The position numbers and the translations under genes were made by a program. The notes under the pieces are model-generated. The model was not told the DNA's origin, did not search any database, and saw only the letters and a program-made list of their open reading frames with translations. Positions 11,684-23,224 of a DNA stretch of 64,000 bases are shown piece after piece; positions within the stretch are counted from its first letter, which is position 1; every line of letters starts with the position of its first letter. This DNA comes from Chaenocephalus aceratus (taxonomy: Eukaryota; Chordata; Actinopteri; Perciformes; Channichthyidae), in assembly GCA_023974075.1 (NCBI GenBank), contig CM043790.1, forward strand, positions 18,553,883 through 18,617,882. Reading direction: 5' to 3'.

Positions 11684-12593
11684 ATAAATGCTTTTGATGT
11701 GAAAAGGGTCTTGCTTCAGGCATACATTGAAAGTCTTTGTCCTCTTGAATTTCACTTTCTAAAAGCATAATTTTCTTAATCAATATCCAACATTCATGTT
11801 AACTCTTACAATGAGGTGAGATCCTTTCAGTTTTTCTGCCGCTGAAAATACTTTTCCCTTCTGAATTTTCATTTGCTTTGTAAACAAATGAAATGATCAT
11901 GTTGTTTTGCCTGCACACATATTTTTTTATTGGAAAAAAAGAGTCAACACTAGATAACATGTCTTGCCTAGATGAATATGTTTGCAGCTCGGTGTGCTGT
12001 GATCACTCTCTTTTTCATCTAAACAACAGCGCCCTTTCCAGAGAAAACAATTCACGCAAAGGGAGAATATAAACATGTGAGTACAGAGACATTGTCAACA
12101 CTATTGTCTCGCAAGTTTCCCATTTATATTCAGTGTAAAAGTTATAAGTCATAGCTTCTTTTTTCTTTCACTTTCCTCTGCTGTGAAAGTTTTTTAAGTT
12201 CTGCAATTTCATTCGGCTCTGATTTGTCAACGTTATTTATCTTTCACTAAAGATTCCCTGCGTCTCTAAAGAAACCAACAGTACTTTGCATTGACAAAGA
12301 TTGTATTTTAATGATGGTTGTTCTGAGGGAGACGAGCTTAAATGAGATTCTACTGCACTACTTTCTGCAGTCTTCCCTTTTGTAAGTCAGTATGAGCTGA
12401 ACAAAACATAAACAACACTTTAAAAGCAGTCTAGGTAAGTTAAATGAGTTCCGACTTTCATTTTGTTCATGTAGTCAGAATGGGCTCAGCGTTGGTGTAT
12501 TAATAAGCAGATACAAGTGTTTCTAAAAGCCAAATGAGGCAGTAATTACAAATTAAACGTTAGTACAGCAGCATCAAGGCTGAGACACATTAT

Positions 12594-12805
12594 GGCTCCA
12601 ATAGCATTCAATCAATCAAGCAATCAAATGTTATTAATATTGACAAATATCACGCATTACACATTTATCTCAGGTGCATTCAAATGTGTACAGTATATAA
12701 CAAACCCCTTATAGCATACAATGAAAGAAATCCCCAGAATAAACCCCAGGACCACCATGGTAGAGCATCAGAGGAGGGACCCCTCTCCCAGGATGGAAAG
12801 ACATG
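12594..12805. repeat. dispersed fish repeat fragment (AATCAATCAA...CCCTCTCCCAGGATGG type)
   Basis: Begins with CAATCAATCAAGCAATCAA and ends with GGGACCCCTCTCCCAGGATGG, a combination I recognise as a very common dispersed repeat of percomorph fish. The middle is degenerate. Family name not assigned. Confidence 0.5.
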
Positions 12806-12855
12806 CAGTATATATGTTACAGAAACATAATAAGCATAATAAAACTTCAACATCG

Positions 12856-13132
12856 GCAGTGGCTCAGTCAATAGGGGCTTGGACTGGGAGCCGTATGGGT
12901 CGCCGGTTCAAGTCCGCTACACGGAGACGTCCCAGTTCACCTCCTGGCCTGCCATGGTGCCCTTGAGCAAGGCATCGGACACCCCCCCACTCCCATTGCT
13001 CCCCGGGCGCTGTACAATAGCTGCCCATTGCTCCTAGTACTAGGATGGGTTACATTTGGCAGAGGCCACATTTCACTGTGTGCTGTGTGCTCTGCATGTG
13101 TGACCATTAAAGAGGGTTTCATCCCTCCGATT
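12856..13132 (+). mobile_element. tRNA-derived SINE
   Basis: A pol III A-box-like TGGCTCAGTC at 12860-12869 and a canonical B box GGTTCAAGTCC at 12905-12915 at the 5' end, followed by CCTTGAGCAAGGCA and CTCCCCGGGCGCTGTA, a fish SINE body. Flanked by the 11 bp duplication CTTCAACATCG (12845-12855 and 13133-13143). Confidence 0.88.
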
Positions 13133-13781
13133 CTTCAACATCGACAGTTCGACACAAACTTGCTTAAGGGTTGGGCTTGAGGTGACGTGACCTACATAAA
13201 ACAGCCAAATGTATTTTATATCCAATGATTACAGTAACATGATACAGGTGGAGTGCTCTTTAATGAAGGCTGTTAACCACAAACCATTAATTATGACATT
13301 TAACAACCATCAGTGCTGATATAAAACCCACCCCAGACCATAGCAGCCTCACATCATTTATAAGTGTTCTGCACCCTATTCTACAATATAATCACATTGT
13401 GTATTGATATGAAAGAAGAGCTTTCATTTTAAATGTAAACTTATGATGTGTGTCAATTTGTGTACTTTCGTACTTGCTATTATGCTATTTTAAGGGCAAA
13501 AGGTGGGTCCCAATGTGTAATTTGGCTAAATGCAGGGCACTTTCCGTACAGAACCTTGATGGTGCAATCTTAAAAAAAAGAGGTCCAAAAGAGAGAGGAA
13601 CGCTGGACACTTCTCAACAATTGCGAAAACTGAAATTGTGGGAAAAGTGCGATTGTGGTTGCTCCGGTGAACACAACACTGTATAAAAATAAGTTATGCA
13701 TGTGTTTTTTTTTATATCCTTTAATGAGAGTACCACTATACTAATTTAAGCCACTGTTATTGGGTTAATTGAGCAGTGTGT

Positions 13782-13845
13782 AATAATAATAATAATAACA
13801 TTTATATAGCGCTTTTCCTGGTGCTCAAAGCGCTTAGTAATGATG
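13782..13845. repeat. (AAT)n plus dispersed repeat tail
   Basis: Five AAT-type units followed by TTTATATAGCGCTTTTCCTGG and CTCAAAGCGCTT, a short widely dispersed animal repeat motif. Family not assigned. Confidence 0.45.
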
Positions 13846-15274
13846 TGTACCGCTAACTTAGCCCTAGCTAACAGCGTTGATCGTCATTCTGAGGGCACAG
13901 CAGCTGTGTGTGATTTGAGACAAAGCCTCACGATCGAAATTGAACAGTTTACGACATGACAGTGTACTAAGCAAAAGTATTATTGAGACGCAGCTTGAGC
14001 AAGTTAGATGTAGCTGGGTGAGCTTAATCTACTACTTAGACACTTTCCATTACAATGTTAACTCCCAGTGATATAACTTGTACCACACTTCCTGTGCGAG
14101 AGGAGGAATCTGTGAGGAAATTGTTGGTGTGGAAATGTACTACGACAGCAGCATGCTGCAGGCTTCAGACTGAGTGAAGGCACAGTATCGCACATTGTGT
14201 CCTCCTCCTCTCCAGCCAACTGCTTCACAGAGTCTCTCAGAGGCTTCAGCACTGCCAGGGGCCTGGTGCTTTTGGCCAGACATTAGTGCCCTTTTTTTTC
14301 TTTTTAGGTTTTCTTCTCATGCCAGCAAATGTGATCAGAGCTGCCATTGTATAATTGCAATTTCAAATGTGTGGGTGTGTGATTATCTTGTAGGTGGGAG
14401 TTAGTGTGTGTGTTGCTGCACAGAGTATACCCATGAGTGAGGATCAGCAGCCATTTACAAGCTGAAAGGCTCTTGTGATGTGTTGACACAGCGCAGCACA
14501 ATGTGTTCTGACCAGGATTCAAACCCAGAAGCGTGTCCAGCGCAAACAATTAAAGGAATGCCCGCTATGATCTTAGCCTGCTCCTTCATTATGGATCAGC
14601 CGCAGCAGGGGCCATAATTAGTGCGTTGGCTTGCTGAGAAAATGAATGGGTACTGATTCTACCACAGGGCTTAAACCAGAGCCCCGGGAGTCAGGATGAG
14701 CCGGCTTCTTAGACCCAGTGTTGGCATGGAATGGATCCAAATTGCTCTCTTTTTGCAGCTTTTAGCTCATGTCTCTGCTTAGCCTTCTCGTTGACTCTAC
14801 CTGTTGCCTCTGGGTCTTTTGTCTTGTTTTCCTGTTACGCTTAATTTAGTGTGCTTTCATAACCAGGGAATGTATCAGTCACTTTTATTCGACAATTGGA
14901 TCTACGGAGCCTGATTGAATTGCCAATCTTACAGTCAAATCATCATAATGGTGGGAAAATTGTAATTATGAAACAAAGGATCATTCCATTTAGGCTATAT
15001 GGGGGGGGGGGGCTAAAAGTCCGTTTTGACGTAGAATTGCTTTGTTTCTCACAATAAATCATGAAATGCAGTTTATTCTTAGTCAGGGAAAACAAACACA
15101 CAGGACCCTTTTGATGCCTAAAAATTCAGTCAAAGTTGTGTTTTTCTATCTCACAAAGTTGATTTCTAAGAATACTGTTTCACACTGTGCCTGAACATTT
15201 CCTATGCTGCTCATGTCCCCCTCTCTTTCTCTCACACCCTCTCTGATCTGTGTCTCTTTTCTTGTGTGTTGCAG
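13846..15274 (+). other. b4galnt4 intron before first visible exon
   Basis: No recognised repeats except a G-run at about 15001-15012. It ends in a polypyrimidine tract and TTGCAG acceptor. Confidence 0.6.
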
Positions 15275-15342
15275 CTCGGTACAGAGTGGACCGCTCCAGG
15301 CGAGTTCAGCAAGTTCAGGTCCCAGTCCTCCAAGTCTGTGCA
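15275..15342 (+). CDS. b4galnt4: b4galnt4 exon (PA14-like region, EWTAPGEFSKF)
   Basis: A 68 bp exon between a pyrimidine-rich acceptor ending TTGCAG and a strong donor GTAAGT. It encodes the motif EWTAPGEFSKFRSQSSKSV, a stretch conserved in the PA14-like part of B4GALNT3 and B4GALNT4. It starts in phase 0 and ends in phase 2 (CA, completed as CAC, His, by the next exon). It is the first coding exon visible. The preceding intron fills the window from base 1, and no earlier exon was recognised. Confidence 0.85.
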
Positions 15343-17316
15343 GTAAGTACCTGTGACAGCCGCACACATTTTCAAACAGCTCACTTCATTCACTCTAAAT
15401 CCAGTACAGAGACCAAAACAAAGCCCCGTTAACAGCCAACAGTGATCTTGACAAATACACACCACCACAACTGTTCTTGTAAAGTGTCTCTCCAAGTGTT
15501 AAGTAGCAGTTGGTACCGATCACACTCCCTGTAGAGTCAGTTCACCACACCACAGCCTCTTTTTATAACATAATTGCCTCAGAGGGCTTTTACGGCTCAC
15601 ATGCAGAAGGAAATGGATGGCTCGAGTGGTCACTGGACACTAGAAACCAGGTGGAGTGTCACTTCTGTGTGTATCTGTGCACGTTCACGTATGTATGAAT
15701 TAACATAGCCACAGTAGAGTGTTCTCATTAAGTGTCGAGAATGTGGAGGATCATCCCAGTTGAAAGACCTCTCGCTCTCTAAATGTAAGAGGAGAATGTA
15801 TTACCCTTTCGTCTCCTCTCAGATTCAACACATCTCTCTCCCTAATTGCTCGGAACTGCTAGCATGAAAGCATCCTTTAATATTAAATATTAGTAATGAT
15901 CTGCACTCAGTTTGTTTCTGCAGTCATTGTTACATTTATATGATTATGCTGCAAAAGAAGAGATTCTAAGAAGCGGTGCTCCTGTTCATCTGGGTTCCCG
16001 CATTGGTCTGATTGGATGAAGATGTAGAGTGCTGGCTTAAATTATTCACACACACACTCAGGCACACACACACTGCCCATGGTGTAGGGAAGGTTTAGAA
16101 TATGTTAGCACTTCAAGACGGTACAAGCTGTAAGATAAACACAAGGAAGAAAAAGAACAAAATGTGTTTTGTTAATGTTGAATGAGTGTTTACAGCTATG
16201 CCTTTGTTTCAAAAGCTGAAAGCTGTGTGGGTTGGATTCAAAGTTACTTTTACTCTGACCTTTACTCTATTCTTTTTACAATTGATGGAAAATACAAATG
16301 GTCAAAATAGCTTCCTGTGGCTTGGTGATATTGTCAAGACAAATTCATACTGGCAGTCAATTAGCTGTTCACTGCATTATCTACAATTACTTTGTATAAA
16401 ACAAAAGCCAAATACTGATTTTGTATGAAGTGGAAGTTATTGCAAGAATTATTCATTTTCAAAGCAAAACCATAGGGCTGAGAAATCACTACATGGACTT
16501 GTGCAATATCAAAATCAAAGGAGGGGCAATTTTGTTATTCTGAATTAAGTAAGTGTGCACTTGGTGCTCTAGAATCAAAAGCTGATCAGAGTGGCACTAA
16601 TAACTTAATGAATGAGTGATAAATATCAGCTATATCAGCTATGTGGAATATAAGAGGGATTTAGGGACCAACATCAAGTCCAAGTTAACATTAAACATTG
16701 CCCCTTCACATCCCATTACCACATGTGCTACATGTTTTGACAGAAGCTTTGAGTTATAATCAACATCTCCACTCATTATGCAAAATGAAAAGAACTGCAT
16801 CAAATTAAATCATAATATTAAAACATTTTATTTGTGGAGTGTTCCCTACTACGAAATTCAAAAAAGAAAAAGGCATTGGTATCCTGCCCACTGATGCCTT
16901 TTCAAGACGGTCATGTAGTCGTGTTACATTAACACAGTGGTGCCCTCATCATGCAAGAAAGACCACATGTTCAATCTATGAAAGGCAAATGAGATGGAAG
17001 ACATTCAATTAATGTGTCTTATAGAATGTTATATATTATTTTTCTTTGATTGCCATGCTAATTTGATATTGCATTTAATTTGAGTCAACGCATCGCTCCA
17101 ATGTCTCATCATGTGTCAAGGTTTCATCGTAACTCATTGTGAATCATTCTGAGAGGTTCTGGTTAAGAATGCAATAATGTTAAATGCTCTTTTAAAAACA
17201 GTCATATTGAACATTCTGCTTCACTTCGAATGGTAGAAATTGGTACACACACACTTACAACAGATTATGATTATTTAACATTCATTAATGCCATAAGGGA
17301 CTGAATGCAGGCCAGG

Positions 17317-18304
17317 GGCCTCATTTATAAACGGTGCGTATGCACAAAAGATGGCGTACGCCAGTTTCTACGCAATGTTTGCGATTTATAAAAAACAAAC
17401 TTGACGGGAAAATGTGCGGTCCTCCACGCAAACCCATGCGTACGCACTAAGCACAAAAACGGGTGAGACGAGAAACTGCACCGTTGGCAGAAGGAAGAAT
17501 GGAGAGAAATATGTGGAAATAATACCATAAATAAAATGTTACATCTCATTCATCATATATGAAGAATTAAAGCCAATCTTAAAATGATTAAACAAACGCC
17601 TGTTTGAGACTCCTCAGTGCACTCAAAAACACGACTTGGTGAAATAAATGAATAGCCCACGGAAATGTTATTGATCACCCCTCGATTATGTTCTCTTGTT
17701 AAGAAATGTATTCTCATAAATGATGCGGTAAGCAGGAGGACAGAATTACTTAAAACTGACGCCGTTTTGCTTTTCTATAGGTTGTAGATACGAGCATGGT
17801 TTTATATACTATCATGTTTAATCATGTTTTATGCCGTTCACCAATACTTGATTTAAGTTGCTCGTAAAACACAGGAGGTATGGAAACTAAGAACACCATA
17901 TGTGGTAAATTGTACAGCTAATATAACACATTAGTTGTATTTCCTCTAACTGGTGGATTATGGAAATATAGTTGCTGATCGACAGCTGCAACACAAACCA
18001 CCAATTACAAAAAGCAAGGGGGTGTCAGTCAGTCAAAATGAATATTAATACGGGGCGTTTATTTGACTATTTATAGGCAAATATGGGCGTGACGGGAAGT
18101 CCGCCAAAGCTGCGCCGCATTTCGAGTTGATTGTGATTTATAAAGGGAAACCGGCGTAGGATGTGCCGTACGCAAGTCCTGTGCCGTACGCAAGTCTTGT
18201 GCCGTACGCAGTGTTTTATGAATCGGAAAAACGTATTTATTTGCTTTGTCCTACGTAAGCAACCTTCCCATGTGAATCCTACGCAAGGCTTTATAAATGA
18301 GGCC
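17317..18304. mobile_element. non-autonomous DNA transposon, GGCCTCATTTATAAA termini
   Basis: A 988 bp element whose ends are GGCCTCATTTATAAA and its exact reverse complement, TTTATAAATGAGGCC. CCAGG flanks both sides (17312-17316 and 18305-18309) and may be a 5 bp target duplication. Subterminal GCGTACGC/TACGCAAG motifs repeat many times. No transposase. The superfamily is uncertain (Harbinger/ISL2EU-like is possible). Confidence 0.75.
18158..18215. repeat. 18 bp tandem repeat inside the 17.3 kb element
   Basis: Three units of GTGCCGTACGCAAGTCTT, the last one partial, near the right end of the element. These may be amplified transposase-binding subterminal motifs. Confidence 0.75.
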
Positions 18305-18503
18305 CCAGGACCTGTTGGCAAGTATTTGTATGTGTCTGTGCATAGGATACGCCTGGTTAGCACAGAAGGCATACCAGACTTCATGGGAGAAGAGAGTTGA
18401 CAAAAGATTAGGTAGAAGAAGAATAGAGAGGAGGCGGCAGCTGAAAGTTTTTCTATTTTCTCCTTCTGTCTCACAAGTGTCTTGCGTTCTCCAACAATAA
18501 CAT

Positions 18504-18504
18504 C

Positions 18505-18561
<57 letters not shown>
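18504..18561. repeat. (CAA)n microsatellite
   Basis: About 19 near-perfect CAA units in the large b4galnt4 intron. Confidence 0.95.
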
Positions 18562-18639
18562 GAGTAGCCAACCATCAAGGCAGAAGGTGGAACATTAAAA
18601 AGACTGAGTGTGTGTAACATTTAAAAACACTATTCAGAG

Positions 18640-19110
18640 CAGAAATGTGTGCTGAAAGTACATTCACTCAAATAGATGGTTATGAGGTACTTGTAGTCTG
18701 CTTATTTCCTCAACTCTATTTTCTACTCAACTATACTTCAGTGTCTAATACTGTACGTCTTACCCCACAACATTTATTTGATAAATAAGTCACTAGTTAC
18801 TTTGCAGATTTAAATTAATACTGCAAAGAATAATCAACAAATCAATGCAGATCATGTATTATCATAGGTTTAGATGAGACAAGTATTTTGTATCCACTGG
18901 GCGAAATGTACAAGCTTTATGGCAGCATATAAAGTAGCTAAAGTAAGGCTCACCTTTACTACCTTTTACTATAAAGTGAAGTACAGATTAAAGCATCGGT
19001 AATCTGTTAACAAAACAAACTTTTAGTATTGTATTCTTTGATGCAAAAGCTATGTAATATTTATCTAAGCTAAGTAAAATTTGAAAAGTTTAACTTTAGT
19101 AACAGATGTA
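18640..19110 (-). mobile_element. degraded Tol2-like hAT fragment
   Basis: AAGTACATTCACTCAAATAG at one end and AGTTACTTTGCAGATT inside resemble, in reverse orientation, the subterminal and internal sequences of the element at 36624-37110. The ends are eroded and no target duplication could be identified. Confidence 0.5.
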
Positions 19111-20705
19111 TTCTACACTTTTGCTGCTTTTGCTGATAGTTGAAACGTTTTGAGAACTTTCTCAGCCACTGGAAATTTGTCTGATACATTGATGATTTTG
19201 TGACCCGTCACTCTGTTTTTATTTTATCCATGTGAGTATGTGTGGATGTGTCTGCAATCCGGATAGTTGCCTACACTTAAGTCACGGTGACAATAATACA
19301 ATTGCCCACTTAAGGAGAGCTGTTGAAGAGAACATGTGTCTACTGTGTCCTGCCCACCCCACTGAGATCGTAAAAACAGGCATAGTTATCAACCTACATA
19401 AAACACACACCAATTGTTGCTCGCTACCTTCAAATAATTTGAATATTCTCCACTCTTGTGTAAAGTGAATCATTAATCAACCATCAGGTTGTGAAATATC
19501 GGTGCCAGATATTAAACGTCTTGAAATATTGTGTGATTTTACGAATGGAAAGAGCTCGACTAAAGTCACATCAGTTTATTTCATTAAAATATAGATTAAG
19601 AGAATAACGCAACATTTACTTGGAGGTTTTTGAGTGTGTGGGCCTGCGTGAGACATTCATCTTTTGACACGCAAGCAAGTACATGTCCATGTCTTTAATG
19701 TGCACGTTGAATACCATGACATTTAAAATTCCATTATGCATCCGATGACTTTTTTGAAACTCCGCACAGCGAAGGCAGAGTATTTGTCATCCTCCAAATG
19801 TTCCCTCTGCCGCACTGCGCGACACCCATCCCTCACACACTGCTGCACTCCATCTGTTTATAGCCAAGCTGATAGGCTCCTGTGCGTGGCACATTGTGTG
19901 TGCAGCCGGATTAATCGCCATGCATTCTTAAAAAGGTATTCTTCAAAATGAGATGGGATGGAATGGAAATGAGTACATTATTAGTGCAGAACATAACAAG
20001 ATATAATGTTTACAGCAATAATAATGAGACGCATTTCATCACCTGGTAATTTAAAACATTTGTAAACCAGATAAAATAAAGTAATAATTGAAGCAAACTC
20101 ATTTTGTGTTTCGAGAATATTACGCTCAATTTCGCAGATGGAAAGCCATTGTGAACATTATTATTCATCATCCACAATGCTACAGTTTGTCCCTGGCAGC
20201 GTGATCCTAGAGCAATTTGTTATTAAAGAATAAGTTCAAGGCCATTTGAGTCTAGTAACAGACTCTATTCTAACACAAAGCTGCAGTTTTCAAAAAACGT
20301 TTACAGTATATGCTACTTTTCCTAGTTATTATAATATTGAGCCCAGAACAGGAATAAATGGTAGCTAAAGTGTAAATGGAGCACGGAAGAATGGAGTTGA
20401 ATGGTGCTGAGCTGAGCACAACCAAACGGAGAGCAGTCATTTACCACGGGGGGGGGCACACACTGCCATCAACAACCAACACACAAACACCAACGCAACT
20501 TCAATACAAATAAAACATGCTGTAAAGTCTATTGTCTTTCACACACATACACATTGCAGGGTGTAGTGTATAGCGCACCTATGACTTGTGCAGACATGCA
20601 CGGTTGTGACACAACCACCAAAACAGAAACATATGGAAATAAGCCACCATATAAAAAGTGTGCAAATGTATTTAATATCCTGTCCATGTGAACATGTTTT
20701 GGGGG

Positions 20706-21892
20706 TAGTGTTAATTTCGTTGACTAAAACTATGACGAAATATGTTCGTCAACGACCTTTTTTTCCATGACGAAAACGAGACGATGACGAGACGGCACCG
20801 ACGCCAGTAAACAATAACTGTAACGAAATCATCATGCAATATCGTTGACGAAAAGTGACGAGACGAAAATGTAGTTTACTAAATAAAAACTATGACAAAA
20901 TCTCTCTTTACTTTCGTTGACGAAAAATGAGGAGACGAAATATTATCAAAGATAACGTGAAATCTCTGATAGTCAGTTTTTCTCCCAGCAGTTCCATTTC
21001 CAGTGCTGCGGCAGAGCAGCAGCTGTGTCTGTGCTGCGCGCGGCGGTACATTTGAATTACACCGGGCAGCGGCACAATATGAACTGTCAGGACGACTCGG
21101 GTCTAACTCATGGTCTAACTAACCTTATTCAACATAAAATAAAATGGCAACAATCAGGGCTTAGGAGCAGTGGTCGCGTTAACCGAATACCCCCCCGTCA
21201 GCGCGAGTGAGTGATACATTGTGCACTCGACGGGTAATAATGGATTATGACGGAAATGTTACGATCCTGTCCGTCAAAATGACTGACAACGAAAAAGTCT
21301 AAAGCCACCACTGCTTGGGAGAAAGAAACGATGTGATATTTGGGCCCATTTTCGCTACAATGAGGCGGAGAAAAAAAGCAAATGCATTGTTTCATCAGAA
21401 AGGAAGCAATGTGGCCATAACACAGGTACAAACACCACACACCTGACCAGATACTCTCTGCAAAGCTGCATTCTTAATCATTCAACCTGTGTTTTTCATC
21501 AAATAAGGACAAGATAATCTTATTTATGTATATACTAAAATGACAAATTATTGGTTTTGGCTAGACTAGTTTGACTGAAATGTTCTATATAATCTGATGA
21601 CTAAAAAAGACTCAAAAGTTTTCATTGACAAAAAGTAGACTAAAATAATTAGTTTTCTTTGACTAAAATAAAACTAAAATGCTCAGACTTTTAGTCGACT
21701 AAATCTTGACTAAAATGTTTACTGTTTTAGTCGACTAAAATAAGACTAAAATGCTCAGACTTTTAGTCGACTAAAACTTGACTAAATAAAAACAGGATGA
21801 AGGTGACTAAATATGACTAAAACTAAAAAGGAAATTTAACACAGGACTAAGACTAAAACTAAATTAAAAAATAGCTGACGAAATTAACACTA
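20706..21892. mobile_element. non-autonomous DNA transposon, TAGTGTTAATTTCGT termini
   Basis: Perfect 15 bp terminal inverted repeats, TAGTGTTAATTTCGT (20706) and ACGAAATTAACACTA (to 21892). Both subterminal zones are packed with GACTAAAA/TTTTAGTC and GACGAAA motifs in many copies. The central part is unrelated sequence with only short ORFs. Target duplication unclear because both flanks are G-rich. Confidence 0.8.
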
Positions 21893-22925
21893 GGTGGGGG
21901 TGGACCTAACCTCCTCTAGGAGGGTCTGGGGGCATGCTCCCCCGGGAAGATTTTCTTTTAAATATTGAATTTAAATGCATCAATCTGGTGCACTTTGAGA
22001 GCAAAATGAAAAGATCTATGGATAGCCTACATCTCTCAACACCCATATGAAACAGAACTGTAGGCCTACACAGATTTACTTTTTCTTTATGGATATTTTA
22101 CTAATCACTCCCCTTTTAAACTGTATTCTTGTGTTACTGTCCTATAGTATTTCATACCTGTTTTTCATGTATTCTCTTATTTTTTAATAACTATAATGAT
22201 CATATAAAGGTATGTTCCTCGCAAATACTTGTTTACATAAATGGTGACCAAACCGTTTGAGACCCACTGAGATACCTTACACTAAAGTTAACTATCTAAA
22301 CACTGAGAGAGTCCTTACCTCACTGAGCAGACGTTATACGATCCTCTCAGTCTGACAGAAGAGGACTCTCCTCCACCTTGGTGTAGAAACAGCTCTTTAT
22401 ATCCGTTAGCATAGCGAGCTAACCAGATGCTAACAACAACATTCCACATTACCGCTCGAGCACTCACAAAATGCGATCGTGCCACACACACACAGAGCCG
22501 AGCTTGAATGAAACACAGAGACCCAGAAGTACTTGTACTGTACTGTATATCATATTATTTTCGATGGCGTTGCTGTATAATCAGTGTAACAGATGAACAG
22601 ATCGCCACTGGGCTTTCATCTAAACACACAGCCACGTAATGATAACAAAACAAAGGTCGGGCATAGGTCGGGGGTCATTGGTCAAGCAACACACCAATCA
22701 GAGAGCAGCAGTGAGCACACCTCAGGCTGTGTATTTGTATTCTTTATTTCTGATGTATTTCACACAAAAAATTTTTAGTGGAAACGTTTTCACTTAGCCT
22801 ATAGCCTATGATTAAAAAAAAAAACCGGCAAAGTGGCTAGGCTTGCCTGCCCTGCGTTGGGGGGGCACAGTGACTCATTTGGGGGGGCATGGCCCAGCGA
22901 ATGACCCCCCATGACGCCGACCCTG
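21893..22925. repeat. probable remnant of an older hAT-like element
   Basis: The left part contains GGAGGGTCTGGGGGCATGC and CTCCCCCGGGAAGATTTT. The right part ends in GGCCCAGCG...CGCCGACCCTGG, which read in reverse gives a hAT-like start CAGGGTCGGCG. The partner end was not found, possibly because the element at 20706-21892 interrupts it. Tentative. Confidence 0.35.
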
Positions 22926-23176
22926 GAAACACAACAGACACTCCCACTTTGGCAAGGTTGTTTTTTAGTTACTTTCTCTCGTTTTACTCGCTCTTTGGTC
23001 GGTGGTTACTTATACGTCTCGGTCCATTGGAGCTGTACAATGGCCGCAGTAGAGCTGAGTGAACAGTGAGTAATGGCTGCTGCAGGGAGGAATCATATTG
23101 TCAGGGAATAAAGGATATTCTTGTTGAGGGGTTCACTGGACTTACATGATATTTTCAAAGGCTACTGAAACCAACC

Positions 23177-23178
<2 letters not shown>

Positions 23179-23222
<44 letters not shown>
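23179..23222. repeat. (CA)n microsatellite
   Basis: About 22 CA units. Confidence 0.95.

Positions 23223-23224
<2 letters not shown>

Noticed and set aside
18158..18215. CRISPR-like direct repeats
   Set aside because: The units are tandem with no unique spacers, in a eukaryotic transposon.
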